Shown piece by piece: positions 45,399 to 55,188 of a stretch of DNA of 64,000 bases. The notes beneath the pieces were generated by a model that was given only the letters and a program-made list of their open reading frames with translations, ran no database searches and had not been told where the DNA came from. Within the stretch, counting starts at the first letter, position 1; the number at the start of each line of letters is the position of its first letter. Source of the DNA: Paenibacillus urinalis (GTDB lineage: Bacteria; Bacillota; Bacilli; Paenibacillales; Paenibacillaceae); assembly GCF_028747985.1 (NCBI RefSeq), contig NZ_CP118108.1:1245501-1309500 (forward strand). Reading direction: 5' to 3'. Made by a program: the position numbers and the translations under genes.

Positions 45399-45890
45399 AT
45401 GGAGCGCAAATTAAATATTAAATCAATGATAGAATATTATATTGGCAACGGACAGTATCATCATTACTTGTCGATATCAGAACTTCGGTTGTTTACTGAT
45501 CACATAAAGGAAGTATGTGATACACCTAATTATCTTAGAATTACTCCTTTCTATATTAATCAAAAGATTGACCGACAGATAGAATTTGAGGATATTATGT
45601 TTTATGTTGAGTTTAATGAATATTTTGATAATGATAAGTTAGAAAAACATATAGGTGAATGTGTTGGTAAAAACTATGAATTACTTAGTGAAGATGAACA
45701 GAGATTAGGTCACATCTTGTTTCCTTTGTGTAATACTAGTGACATAAATGCATTTCATAATGCGGTACAGAACTATTTGTATTTCTTATTTGAAGTCATT
45801 CCCAAAATGATGAGCGACAAGATTTTGAAATTAATTGATAACGAGGATATTGGTTTCGGTTATTTTTGTTTTGAGATTCATAGCCGCTAG
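45399..45890 (+). CDS. Hypothetical AT-rich protein, possibly immunity-type
   Basis: 163 residues, soluble, acidic, rich in Tyr, Phe, Ile and Asn; no domain recognised. Base composition is far more AT-rich than tsaD before it and the ABC-F gene after it, which suggests recent acquisition. It stands next to a gene with Imm26-like features, so a solitary immunity role is conceivable, but this is context only. The ATG follows GGGCGTGA, a modest ribosome site. Confidence 0.6.
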   Translation: MERKLNIKSMIEYYIGNGQYHHYLSISELRLFTDHIKEVCDTPNYLRITPFYINQKIDRQIEFEDIMFYVEFNEYFDNDKLEKHIGECVGKNYELLSEDEQRLGHILFPLCNTSDINAFHNAVQNYLYFLFEVIPKMMSDKILKLIDNEDIGFGYFCFEIHSR

Positions 45891-45955
45891 AAGATGAGTG
45901 ATACAACCAATGTATGTGACTACGATTTTTTTGTTGTTGAAGGGCGGGGAGTAGC

Positions 45956-46380
45956 ATGGAGGATTTTACTGAACTATTAGTGCAACAGAAAGCAGAAAAA
46001 AACCACGGGCAGGAGATGTGTTTTCTTTAAAGTTGGAAGAGAATCTGTTCTATTATGGAAAAGTAATTAAAGTAGAACTAGAGAGTACTAACGTATTTCT
46101 TCGGGGATGGTATCTAATACACATATACGATCATCCTACGAAAACACGTATTGATCCATCTGAGAGGGGTTCAATTAATCAATCATTGATCATTCCGCCG
46201 ATCGTAACAAATAACAAAGGTTGGATCGATGGATACTTCTTAACAGTTGATAACATACCTGTTACTAATACAGATTTATCAATTGATTATGGATTTTGGG
46301 ATATAATACCGCCTATAAACAAAGCGAAGCCACTTGCGTGTGTAATCACGCCATGTGGTTTTTTCTTATGTCGAAATTAA
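45956..46380 (+). pseudogene. Imm26-like immunity protein gene with a -1-type frameshift in A7
   Basis: ATG at 45956 (after GGGGAG) reads MEDFTELLVQQKAEK and soon stops. From 45994 a different frame reads RKKPRAGDVFSLKLEENLFYYGKVIKVE and runs to 46380. One extra A in the A7 run at 45996-46002 would give a continuous protein of about 140 residues with the GDVFSLKLE...YYGKVI start typical of Imm26-type immunity proteins. The run A AAA AAA is also a known slippery sequence, so slippage could yield functional protein. The C-terminal half (GWYLIHIYDHPTKTR, DYGFWDIIPPI) is intact. Family assignment is moderate. Confidence 0.6.
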
Positions 46381-46427
46381 ACACAGCAATTACTCAAAAG
46401 TCGTAAAATGTCAATATGTGCACAAAA

Positions 46428-46654
46428 TTATCCACATATCCGGAAGATTTTGGGGATAAATAGCAAAAGTCGAATTTGGACGTGTTTTCGAAAATGAATG
46501 AAAATAAACTCATCCAGCAACCATAAAATTGTGGATAATGTGGACAATTTAGTGGATAATATTGGTTTTTTCTATAAAACACCTACCATAACGCCAAAAA
46601 AACAGCCTCATCGGCTGTTTTAATGGATATATTATCCACTTTTGTTGTGGATAA
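46428..46654. promoter_or_regulatory. DnaA-box cluster
   Basis: Six boxes within 227 bases. Perfect TTATCCACA: 46428-46436 (+), 46530-46538 (-), 46646-46654 (-). One mismatch: TTGTCCACA 46539-46547 (-), TTATCCACT 46551-46559 (-) and 46632-46640 (+). In B. subtilis, as I recall, the gcp-ydiF intergenic region is one of the few non-oriC DnaA-box clusters; here the same two genes (tsaD and an ABC-F gene) flank this one. Confidence 0.75.
46594..46624. terminator. Bidirectional terminator (serves the ABC-F gene)
   Basis: AAACAGCC (46600-46607), five bases, GGCTGTTT (46613-46620); flanked by A7 before and TTTTA after, so it can stop both strands. Confidence 0.75.
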
Positions 46655-46707
46655 TGTTGTTAATTATTGGAATGCTGCAAATTGTGATCATAATTTGAAA
46701 CCTTTTT

Positions 46708-48654
46708 TTATTCGGCTAAAGCTTCCCACTCTTCATAAGCAGTGCTGAGATTCGACTTTAATGTCTCAATATGCTGCTGAATCTCCTGCAGCTTCATGTA
46801 ATCCTGATACACTTCAGGCTTGGCCATTTCTGCCTGCTGCACTTCAATCTGCTCTTCAAGGGTTGCAATCTGTACCTCCAGGCTGTCCAGCTTCCGCTGC
46901 CGGTTTCTTTCCTCACGCTTCGCCTGCTTCTCCGCCTGGAAGGTGGCAGCTCCGGATTTCTCCGGGGTTGTCTCTACCACAACGGTCTTATTGGCAGCCG
47001 CCTGCTGTTCAAGACGTTCCTGGGCAATCTCCTCAAGATCCTGTTTCTTCTGAACATAGTCATCATAATTTCCTAGGAAATGTTGTGTGCCGTCCGGATT
47101 CAATTCAATAATCTGCTCTGCCATCTTGTTCAGGAAGTAGCGGTCATGTGAGATGAACAGCAGGGTGCCTTCATAGTCGATCAGTGCAGACTCGAGCACT
47201 TCCTTGCTGAACAGATCCAGATGGTTCGTCGGCTCGTCCAGAATGAGGACGTTGGATTCTTGCAGCATCAGCTTGGCAAGCGAGACACGTGCTTTTTCCC
47301 CGCCGCTCAAGGAACTGATCTTCTTGGTCACATCATCTCCGCTGAACAGGAAATTACCAAGCACGGTCCGAATTCGGGCTTCCTCCATGTGAGGATACTC
47401 GCTCCACAGCTCTTCAAGCACGGTATTTTGCGGATTGAGTCCGGTCTGCTCCTGATCATAATAGCCTACCTTAATCTTGGTACCCCAGTTAATGGTCCCG
47501 GTTCGTGGATTCATCTGTCCGGTGAGACATTTCAGTAATGTAGATTTGCCAATTCCGTTCGGCCCGATGAGGGCGACCGTCTCGCCGCGGCGCAGATCAA
47601 ATGCGGCATGCTCGAACAGCGGCTTGCTCGGATCCTCGAAGCTTACGGAGAGGTCGCGAACCTGCAGTACCTCTTTGCCGGACATATAAGCGATATCAAA
47701 TGAGAAGTGGGCTTTCTTCAGCTCGCCCTGCGGACGATCCAGACGGTCCATTTTCTCCAGTGCCTTGCGCCGGCTCTGCGCTCTCTTGGTCGTGGATGCA
47801 CGGACGATATTTCGCTGTACAAAAGCTTCCATCTTCGCGATTTCATCCTGCTGCTTCTCATATTGCCTCAGCTGAGACTCGTACTCTGCGGCTTTGATCT
47901 CCATATAGCGGCTGTAATTGCCTGTATATTTCTTGGAGCGATGACGCTCGATTTCGACGATGCTCGTCACCAGCCGATCGAGAAAATACCGGTCATGGGA
48001 TACGACAAGCAGTGCGCCGGAGTAACTGCGAAGATAGTCTTCGAGCCAGGTCAGTGTTTCGATATCCAGATGGTTCGTCGGCTCATCCAGCATGAGCAGA
48101 TCCGGAGCCAGCAGCAATATTCGGGCAAGTGCCAGTCTTGTCTTCTGACCGCCGCTAAGGGTAGATATCTTCGTGTCCGCCGGAAATTCGCCGAAGCCCA
48201 TCCCGTGCAGCACGCTGCGAATCTTCGTCTCAATCTCGTAACCGCCCCGATCCTTGAACCAATCGGAACGTCTGGCGTATCGCTCCAGTAATTCTGCGTA
48301 TTTCTTCTCGTCTTCCATATATTTCGGATCTGAGATCTGCTGCTCCATGCGCCGAAGCTCGGCTTCTGCATCAATGAGATCTGCAAATACCTTGCGCATC
48401 TCTTCCCAGATTGTCCCGTCTGATTCAAGACCGCTGTTCTGAGCGAGATATCCGAGCGTAGTTTCCTTCGCTTTGAAGATCTGCCCGCCGTCGTAGGACA
48501 TTTCTCCTGCGAGAATCTTTAGCAGCGTAGATTTGCCTGCGCCGTTGACACCGACAAGTCCGATGCGTTCACGCTCTAATATTTGTAGGCTGACACCTTC
48601 TAGAATACTGTCAATGCCGTATCTTTTAATAATTCCACTAGCCTGAAAAAGCAT
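46708..48654 (-). CDS. ABC-F family ATP-binding protein (YdiF-like)
   Basis: Soluble duplicated ATPase of 648 residues acting on the ribosome. First cassette: Walker A GVNGAGKSTLLK (about residue 36), signature LSGGQKTRLALA, Walker B LLMLDEPTNHLD. A linker of about 80 residues rich in Lys/Arg/Gln joins the second cassette (GPNGIGKSTLLK, LSGGEKARVSLAKL, VLILDEPTNHLDL). The C-terminus (about 545-648) is a charged coiled coil. ATG at 48654 follows GGAGGAACCATC and begins with LFQASGIIKRYG, the usual N-terminus. No membrane domain. Confidence 0.93.
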   Translation of the reverse strand: MLFQASGIIKRYGIDSILEGVSLQILERERIGLVGVNGAGKSTLLKILAGEMSYDGGQIFKAKETTLGYLAQNSGLESDGTIWEEMRKVFADLIDAEAELRRMEQQISDPKYMEDEKKYAELLERYARRSDWFKDRGGYEIETKIRSVLHGMGFGEFPADTKISTLSGGQKTRLALARILLLAPDLLMLDEPTNHLDIETLTWLEDYLRSYSGALLVVSHDRYFLDRLVTSIVEIERHRSKKYTGNYSRYMEIKAAEYESQLRQYEKQQDEIAKMEAFVQRNIVRASTTKRAQSRRKALEKMDRLDRPQGELKKAHFSFDIAYMSGKEVLQVRDLSVSFEDPSKPLFEHAAFDLRRGETVALIGPNGIGKSTLLKCLTGQMNPRTGTINWGTKIKVGYYDQEQTGLNPQNTVLEELWSEYPHMEEARIRTVLGNFLFSGDDVTKKISSLSGGEKARVSLAKLMLQESNVLILDEPTNHLDLFSKEVLESALIDYEGTLLFISHDRYFLNKMAEQIIELNPDGTQHFLGNYDDYVQKKQDLEEIAQERLEQQAAANKTVVVETTPEKSGAATFQAEKQAKREERNRQRKLDSLEVQIATLEEQIEVQQAEMAKPEVYQDYMKLQEIQQHIETLKSNLSTAYEEWEALAE

Positions 48655-49066
48655 GATGGTTCCTCCGTTAATGTAATCTTCGTTCTGTAGTGAATAGGGC
48701 TGTAAACATACTATTTCTAGTGTACATGAAAAAGGGAAGCTTTGCATCGCATAGAACAGGTTAAAACATTTAAACACCACGTTTTCTTCTGTCGATTCTC
48801 TCCTTGAGGCTTATAGTCTTTTCTTCGAATAGATGATAAACTAAAAAATGAAAAGAAAGCATGTAATCCATTTCATATGGCTTGAAATGAACTTCAGCCG
48901 AATCTGTTGTATATCTCACGGAAATGATGAATTTGAAACTATATATAGACGAGCTGTAATGATTGAATCTATATATCCATTTGATCAGACCTGCTCAGGG
49001 ATTATGAAACGGATTTAAACTCTTTCATTCAACTTAACGAAGAATAGACTGGAAGGTGCGTAATTA
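48655..49066. other. Intergenic region between divergent ABC-F and 5-FCL genes
   Basis: 412 bases. No gene with a ribosome site and no clear consensus promoter on either strand. It must contain both divergent promoters. Confidence 0.5.
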
Positions 49067-49750
49067 ATGGAGATGGACCCACAGCTCGGCCCCAAGAAGC
49101 AGCTTCGCTCCAAGATGCATCGGATTCGAGATGCCCTATCCATTGAAGCACGACTCCAAATCTCTGAGCAGCTCTGCCAACATGCGATTCATGAGATAGA
49201 GCAGCTGAGAGTACTTTCGAATAAGGACAGACTGGTCATCTTCTCTTATATTGCATACCGCAGTGAAGCCGATACTGCCTTGATCCTTAAGCATGGTTTT
49301 GAGCAGCAGGATATCGTGCTCGTACCAAGAGTAAACAAGGATTCCTCTCTAATGGAGCTTCGGCGAATTCAGGGAATGCAGGATGTTCAGCATGGCAGAT
49401 GGGGAATTCTAGAACCTGCTGTCCACACGGAGGTATGGGAACGGGAGCGATGGACAGACATTGACCTCGTTATTGTGCCGGGACTTGCTTATGATCTTCA
49501 AGGCGGCCGGATCGGATACGGTGGTGGCTATTACGATCGGTTCGCTGGAGAGGTTCGTGCTAGAGTTCTTGCGTCCAAGTTGTCCGGTAAGCAGGTGCCG
49601 GAGCAGATGACAGATCAGGTGACAGAGCCCGTATATGCAGGGCTTGTACTCCCTGGACAGCTGCTTCCGGCAGGAGAGATCCCCATGGAGCCGCAGGACT
49701 TCAGATTGAACGTGCTGTTCACGGAGCACGGCGTATTACATATACAATGA
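49067..49750 (+). CDS. 5-formyltetrahydrofolate cyclo-ligase
   Basis: Converts 5-formyl-THF to 5,10-methenyl-THF with ATP, in one-carbon metabolism; 227 residues. KKQLRSKMHRIRDAL at the start, IFSYIAYRSEADTALIL, VLVPRV and the signature VPGLAYDLQGGRIGYGGGYYDRF are clear. An insertion of about 12 residues (SKLSGKQVPEQMTDQV) lies before the conserved C-terminal part. GGAAGGTG ribosome site. Confidence 0.93.
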   Translation: MEMDPQLGPKKQLRSKMHRIRDALSIEARLQISEQLCQHAIHEIEQLRVLSNKDRLVIFSYIAYRSEADTALILKHGFEQQDIVLVPRVNKDSSLMELRRIQGMQDVQHGRWGILEPAVHTEVWERERWTDIDLVIVPGLAYDLQGGRIGYGGGYYDRFAGEVRARVLASKLSGKQVPEQMTDQVTEPVYAGLVLPGQLLPAGEIPMEPQDFRLNVLFTEHGVLHIQ

Positions 49751-49770
49751 ACGAAGGAAAGTGATGAGTC

Positions 49771-50277
49771 ATGAATATGAATTCAGGAGAAGGACAGGCG
49801 GGGAACGGTTCATTTACGCATTTTAATGAGCAGGGCCGTGCACGTATGGTGGATATATCCGGGAAGGCGGTAACCGCGAGGACAGCCGTTGCCGAATCCA
49901 GGCTCACGATGGCAGAGACTACACTGCAGGCGATCAAGGAAGGCCGAATCGGTAAAGGCGATGTGCTCGCCGTAGCTCAGGTGGCTGGGATTCAGGGTGC
50001 GAAGAGAACCTCGGACTGGATTCCAATGTGTCATCCGCTTCCGCTCACAGGTGTGAATATCTCCTTCAGCGATAATGGTGTGAATGAATTGTATATTGAA
50101 GTAACGGTGAAGACAGAAGGAAAAACCGGTGTGGAGATGGAAGCTTTAACAGCAGCATCTGCTGCCGCACTGACCATATATGATATGTGTAAGGCATTAC
50201 AGAAAGATATGGTGATCGGGCCTACACAGCTCGTATCCAAAACAGGCGGTAAAAACGGAGATTATTATTCCAAATAG
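49771..50277 (+). CDS. moaC: Cyclic pyranopterin monophosphate synthase MoaC
   Basis: Second step of molybdopterin synthesis; 168 residues, family length. [63 protein letters not shown] and the catalytic Lys/Asp region [12 protein letters not shown] are present. Follows the 5-FCL gene by 20 bases and precedes a MogA/MoaB-type gene. Confidence 0.95.
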   Translation: MNMNSGEGQAGNGSFTHFNEQGRARMVDISGKAVTARTAVAESRLTMAETTLQAIKEGRIGKGDVLAVAQVAGIQGAKRTSDWIPMCHPLPLTGVNISFSDNGVNELYIEVTVKTEGKTGVEMEALTAASAAALTIYDMCKALQKDMVIGPTQLVSKTGGKNGDYYSK

Positions 50278-50293
50278 GGGGAAGGGTGATCTT

Positions 50294-50788
50294 ATGTTGT
50301 GGAAGACAGCGATCCTGACGGCAAGTGACAAAGGAGCGCGAGGAGAACGGGAAGATACAAGTGCACAGGTCATCCGTGAACTAGTGGAGGAAGAGCTCGG
50401 CGGAGAAATTATCGAGTATCGGATCGTCCCTGATGAGCCGGATGAGATCATTGCGGCGCTTATTGAAATGACGGATTATTTTCATGCGGATCTTGTCCTT
50501 ACGACAGGTGGAACTGAGCTTGCGATAAGGGATGTAACGCCAGAAGCGACACGCAGAATCATCGATCGTGAAGTTCCAGGAATGGCCGAAGCGATGCGAA
50601 GTACGGTGCTCCAGAAGAATCGGGCAGCCATGCTGTTCAGAGGGATCGTCGGCATTCGCGGGAGAACACTGATTGTGAATCTGCCGGGTACACCGAAGGG
50701 GGTTCATGAGAATCTTGCAGCGATTATGGATCAGCTTCCTGAAGCGCTGCTTATGGTTACAGGACAATTCAGACAACCGGATTTATAG
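50294..50788 (+). CDS. MogA/MoaB-family molybdenum cofactor biosynthesis protein
   Basis: 164 residues, MoCF-binding fold. ILTASDKGARGEREDTSAQVI, LVLTTGGTELAIRDVTPEATR (TTGGTG-like active loop, here with Glu in place of the last Gly), EVPGMAEAMR and NLPGTPKGVHENL. It adenylates molybdopterin or assists in metal insertion. Sixteen bases after moaC with GGGGGAAGGG as ribosome site. Confidence 0.9.
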   Translation: MLWKTAILTASDKGARGEREDTSAQVIRELVEEELGGEIIEYRIVPDEPDEIIAALIEMTDYFHADLVLTTGGTELAIRDVTPEATRRIIDREVPGMAEAMRSTVLQKNRAAMLFRGIVGIRGRTLIVNLPGTPKGVHENLAAIMDQLPEALLMVTGQFRQPDL

Positions 50789-50936
50789 TATAGATAGGAC
50801 GTATGGCTGAATAAGCTCATTTTTCCAGATTCTTGAGATATGGTCTATGTATGTGTTTACAATTATGATATGATTCAAATCAGATAGACTTGGATTTTAT
50901 TGGATACATATCCATACACAAGAAGGAGGAGCAGGA

Positions 50937-51179
50937 ATGCCGAATATCGGACCTACAGGCTTTATTCTCATCGTCGTTGTTGCTTTGCTGCTGTTTGGAC
51001 CTAATAAGCTGCCTGAGCTTGGACGGGCAGTGGGCAGAACCTTCCGGGAATTCAAGAATGGCGCACAGGAGATTATGTCAGATGACAGTTCTTCTTCCAG
51101 GAAGGAATCTGGCACGGCAGCATCGAAGATAGAGGAGACGAAGGCGACTACGGCGGAGGACAAGCGTCTGCCGGAATAA
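50937..51179 (+). CDS. tatA: Twin-arginine translocase subunit TatA
   Basis: 80 residues: one N-terminal membrane helix (about 7-21, TGFILIVVVALLLFG) with the FGPNKLPELGRAVGRTFREFKNG hinge and amphipathic helix, then an acidic tail. Forms the pore of the Tat pathway for folded proteins. AAGGAGGA ribosome site. A terminator separates it from tatC, so relative dosage is probably set there. Confidence 0.94.
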   Translation: MPNIGPTGFILIVVVALLLFGPNKLPELGRAVGRTFREFKNGAQEIMSDDSSSSRKESGTAASKIEETKATTAEDKRLPE

Positions 51180-51221
51180 CATGCCCATGACACTTTTTAT
51201 GTACACAGAATGAAGCAGCAC

Positions 51222-51252
51222 CCCTTCTCTTTTAGAAGGGTTTTGTTTTTTC
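51222..51252 (+). terminator. Terminator between tatA and tatC
   Basis: CCCTTCT, five bases, AGAAGGG (51222-51240), then TTTTGTTTTTT. Confidence 0.8.
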
Positions 51253-51286
51253 TATCATGAGAGAGCAGAGAGGGAGTGTATTCAAG

Positions 51287-52072
51287 ATGTCGGAACTCAA
51301 AGAGGGAATGTCGCTGGTAGATCACCTGGGGGAGCTTAGAAGACGTCTTGTTGCGGTGCTGGCCGTTTTTGTCCTGGGTCTGGTGGGTGGTTTCTTTGTC
51401 AGTGATCCGATCTACACGTATTTAACACAAGAGGGGCCGATCGCAAGTTATGATATTGAGCTTCATGCTTTGACCTTATGGGATGGACTTAGTATGTATA
51501 TGAAGATTGCGCTGCTCTTTTCTTTAATCGTTACACTTCCCTTCACAGCCTATCAGGTGTGGAAATTTGTTAGTCCTGGTCTTAAGCCTCATGAACAGAA
51601 AGCCACGCTCCGCTACATACCTTATGTCTTTTTACTGTTTCTTGTGGGGATCGCGTTCTCCTATTTCGTTGTCTTTCCCATGGCTGTAGGCTTTACCAAT
51701 AAGATCAATGTCAGCTTGGGCCTGGTAGAAACGTATGGTATGGCACAATTTTTCACATTTATGTTCAATCTGATCCTTCCTATCTCGCTGCTGTTCGAGC
51801 TGCCCGTCATCGTCATGTTCCTGACTAAGCTGAGAATTATTAATCCACTTCGGCTCAAGAAAATGCGCAAAATTTCTTACTTCGTGCTGGTCATCATCGC
51901 TGTATTCGTTACTCCACCTGATTTTATCTCGGATGTCATTGTAATTATTCCTCTGATTCTTCTTTACGAATTCAGTGTGTTCTTATCTGCAGTCGTCTAC
52001 CGTAAGCAGCTCGAAGAGAAGGAAGAGTATGATGCGAAATATGTGAAGCTGGATTCGGGTGAGAAAGCTTAA
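51287..52072 (+). CDS. tatC: Twin-arginine translocase subunit TatC
   Basis: 261 residues, six membrane segments. MSLVDHLGELRRRL is the conserved N-terminal signal-binding region; KPHEQK and the loop after PFTAYQVWKFVSPGL are typical. ATG at 51287 follows GAGGGAG; an in-frame ATG at 51257 precedes that ribosome site and is less likely. Works with TatA to export folded, twin-arginine proteins. Confidence 0.94.
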   Translation: MSELKEGMSLVDHLGELRRRLVAVLAVFVLGLVGGFFVSDPIYTYLTQEGPIASYDIELHALTLWDGLSMYMKIALLFSLIVTLPFTAYQVWKFVSPGLKPHEQKATLRYIPYVFLLFLVGIAFSYFVVFPMAVGFTNKINVSLGLVETYGMAQFFTFMFNLILPISLLFELPVIVMFLTKLRIINPLRLKKMRKISYFVLVIIAVFVTPPDFISDVIVIIPLILLYEFSVFLSAVVYRKQLEEKEEYDAKYVKLDSGEKA

Positions 52073-52164
52073 TTCTCCGGGCATATTTTAGACAGCGATG
52101 GATAGAATGGTAGAGGGCTTGCCAGCGGATGGACAAAACTTCATCTGAATTTGTTCAAAAGGAC

Positions 52165-52231
52165 TTGAAATCATTCTCTAATTTCAGTATCATGAAATTG
52201 GTTGTTAGCACTGACGACTGTCGAGTGCTAA
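52165..52231 (+). promoter_or_regulatory. groESL promoter with CIRCE element
   Basis: TTGAAA (52165-52170), 17 bases, TATCAT (52188-52193). CIRCE at 52205-52231: TTAGCACTG, nine bases, GAGTGCTAA, with one arm mismatch (consensus TTAGCACTC). HrcA binding here represses the operon without heat shock. Confidence 0.9.
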
Positions 52232-52288
52232 TAGGAAGTGCAACAACCGTAACATAGGTAACAATATTAATTAAGGAGGCTATTTTTC

Positions 52289-52570
52289 ATGATCAGACCT
52301 TTAGGTGAACGCGTATTGGTAGAACCGATCGAACAAGAACAAACAACAGCTCTAGGAATCGTACTTCCGGATTCTGCTAAGGAAAAACCGCAAGAGGGCA
52401 AAATTATTGCTGTTGGCGCTGGAAGCTTGAAAGATGGAGTTCGTGTTCCTCTTGAAGTAAAAGAAGGCGACCGCGTAATCTTCTCCAAATATGCTGGCAC
52501 AGAGATCAAATATGAAGGTAAAGAATATTTGATTATGAAAGAAAGCGACATTCACGCCATTCTTGGTTAA
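52289..52570 (+). CDS. groES: Co-chaperonin GroES
   Basis: 93 residues: [19 protein letters not shown], the mobile loop [38 protein letters not shown] and ILG at the end. Caps GroEL. AAGGAGG ribosome site; CIRCE-controlled. Confidence 0.97.
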   Translation: MIRPLGERVLVEPIEQEQTTALGIVLPDSAKEKPQEGKIIAVGAGSLKDGVRVPLEVKEGDRVIFSKYAGTEIKYEGKEYLIMKESDIHAILG

Positions 52571-52692
52571 TACCTGGGATCGTGAATAAGTTTGAATTCA
52601 GCAGCTTACTCGTAGTATTCGGTATTTGAACTTACACTTAATATGACCGCTCTTACGCGGCTGTACTTAGAATATGGTATATACATTATTAG

Positions 52693-54342
<1,650 letters not shown>

Positions 54343-54446
54343 GGCTTTTGAGCCCTTAAATCATATGCTTAGTAGAGCGAATTTTCGATCAAATTGATCG
54401 ATAACTTGTGAAGCAGTCACTGTTACAAATATTAAATGATCCCATG

Positions 54447-54486
54447 ACCACTTCTTAATAATCTTATTAAGGAGTGGTTTTTTTGT
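54447..54486 (+). terminator. Intrinsic terminator of groESL
   Basis: ACCACTTCTTAATA (54447-54460), four bases, TATTAAGGAGTGGT (54465-54478), one G-T mismatch pair, then a T run. Confidence 0.85.
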
Positions 54487-54639
54487 TGTTAAAGGTTAGT
54501 GGTAAAATGGTGAATGCTTATAAAGCATTAAATATGAATGATATTCCAGGTGAACCTATCCTGGGGCTAGCCTTAAGGTGCTTCAGACGATGAATTTAAG
54601 ATAGAATAATTTATAAATCGCATGAATGCAAAACAAAGG
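54487..54639. other. Intergenic region after groESL
   Basis: Together with 54343-54486 this makes about 330 bases without a supported gene. A 28-codon open frame at 54507-54593 has only a weak ribosome site and is not called. Nothing else seen apart from the two terminators. Confidence 0.4.
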
Positions 54640-54672
54640 CCGTTCGCATGGATTACGAACGGCCCTTTATTT
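54633..54672 (-). terminator. Terminator of the MORN-protein gene
   Basis: GGCCGTTCG (54640-54648) and CGAACGGCC (54658-54666) form a nine-pair stem; on the minus strand TTTGTTTTG follows. Confidence 0.75.
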
Positions 54673-54951
54673 TTATTTATCACGATTAGTTGCCTTATAT
54701 TTCATGCCTTGGCTGTCATAAGTGATCCATTCTCCAACAGGCTCACCCTTGTCGAAATAGCCAGAGCGCTTGATTGTGCCATCGATACGATACCACTCCC
54801 AGTACCCCTCCGGCTTGTTCTCTACGATCTGCCCTTTTGACCACATTGTTTTTCCATTGGCATGATACTTGATTGTATATCCATCGATTTCTTCCTGTTT
54901 TTTTCCCTTAACACCAGTCGGGTGTATTGGATTGCATTTATCATTCTCCAT
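54673..54951 (-). CDS. MORN_2 repeat protein (YwqK-like)
   Basis: 92 residues built of short MORN-type beta-hairpin repeats: GYTIKYHANGKTMWSKGQIVENKPEGYWEWY, IDGTIKRSGYFDKGEPVGEWITYDSQG. Such proteins are annotated as YwqK-like antitoxins in polymorphic toxin loci, but no toxin gene is adjacent. AAGGGGGAAAGAGC precedes the ATG. Confidence 0.75.
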   Translation of the reverse strand: MENDKCNPIHPTGVKGKKQEEIDGYTIKYHANGKTMWSKGQIVENKPEGYWEWYRIDGTIKRSGYFDKGEPVGEWITYDSQGMKYKATNRDK

Positions 54952-55188
54952 GCTCTTTCCCCCTTGTGGTTATCCTGCGTTATAATACCTTCTATATTAC
55001 CACAAAATTTCGTGATCTCGGGAAGAAGCCGTTGTATTCGCATTAAAATCAGGTGTGGACTTGTACCTCTCCATTTTCGTAAATGAATAAATTACAAAAC
55101 TTTTTACATAATAAACAAAGCTGAATTGCTAGCTGCTTATTAACATCAATATAAGTCGTAAAAGGGTTCGAAAGCGAAGGGGTGCAGT

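Larger units (their letters stand above)
46381..46707. other. Intergenic region holding a DnaA-box cluster and a terminator
   Basis: 327 bases without a gene. It contains the DnaA boxes and the bidirectional terminator given as separate entries; nothing else was seen. Confidence 0.7.

Noticed and set aside
54507..54593. A 28-codon frame after groESL
   Set aside because: Only a weak ribosome site, no promoter and no recognisable sequence character.
54952..55188. A possible c-di-AMP (ydaO-type) riboswitch before the K+ transporter gene
   Set aside because: The 237-base region is AT-rich and shows none of the expected conserved stems or a terminator.
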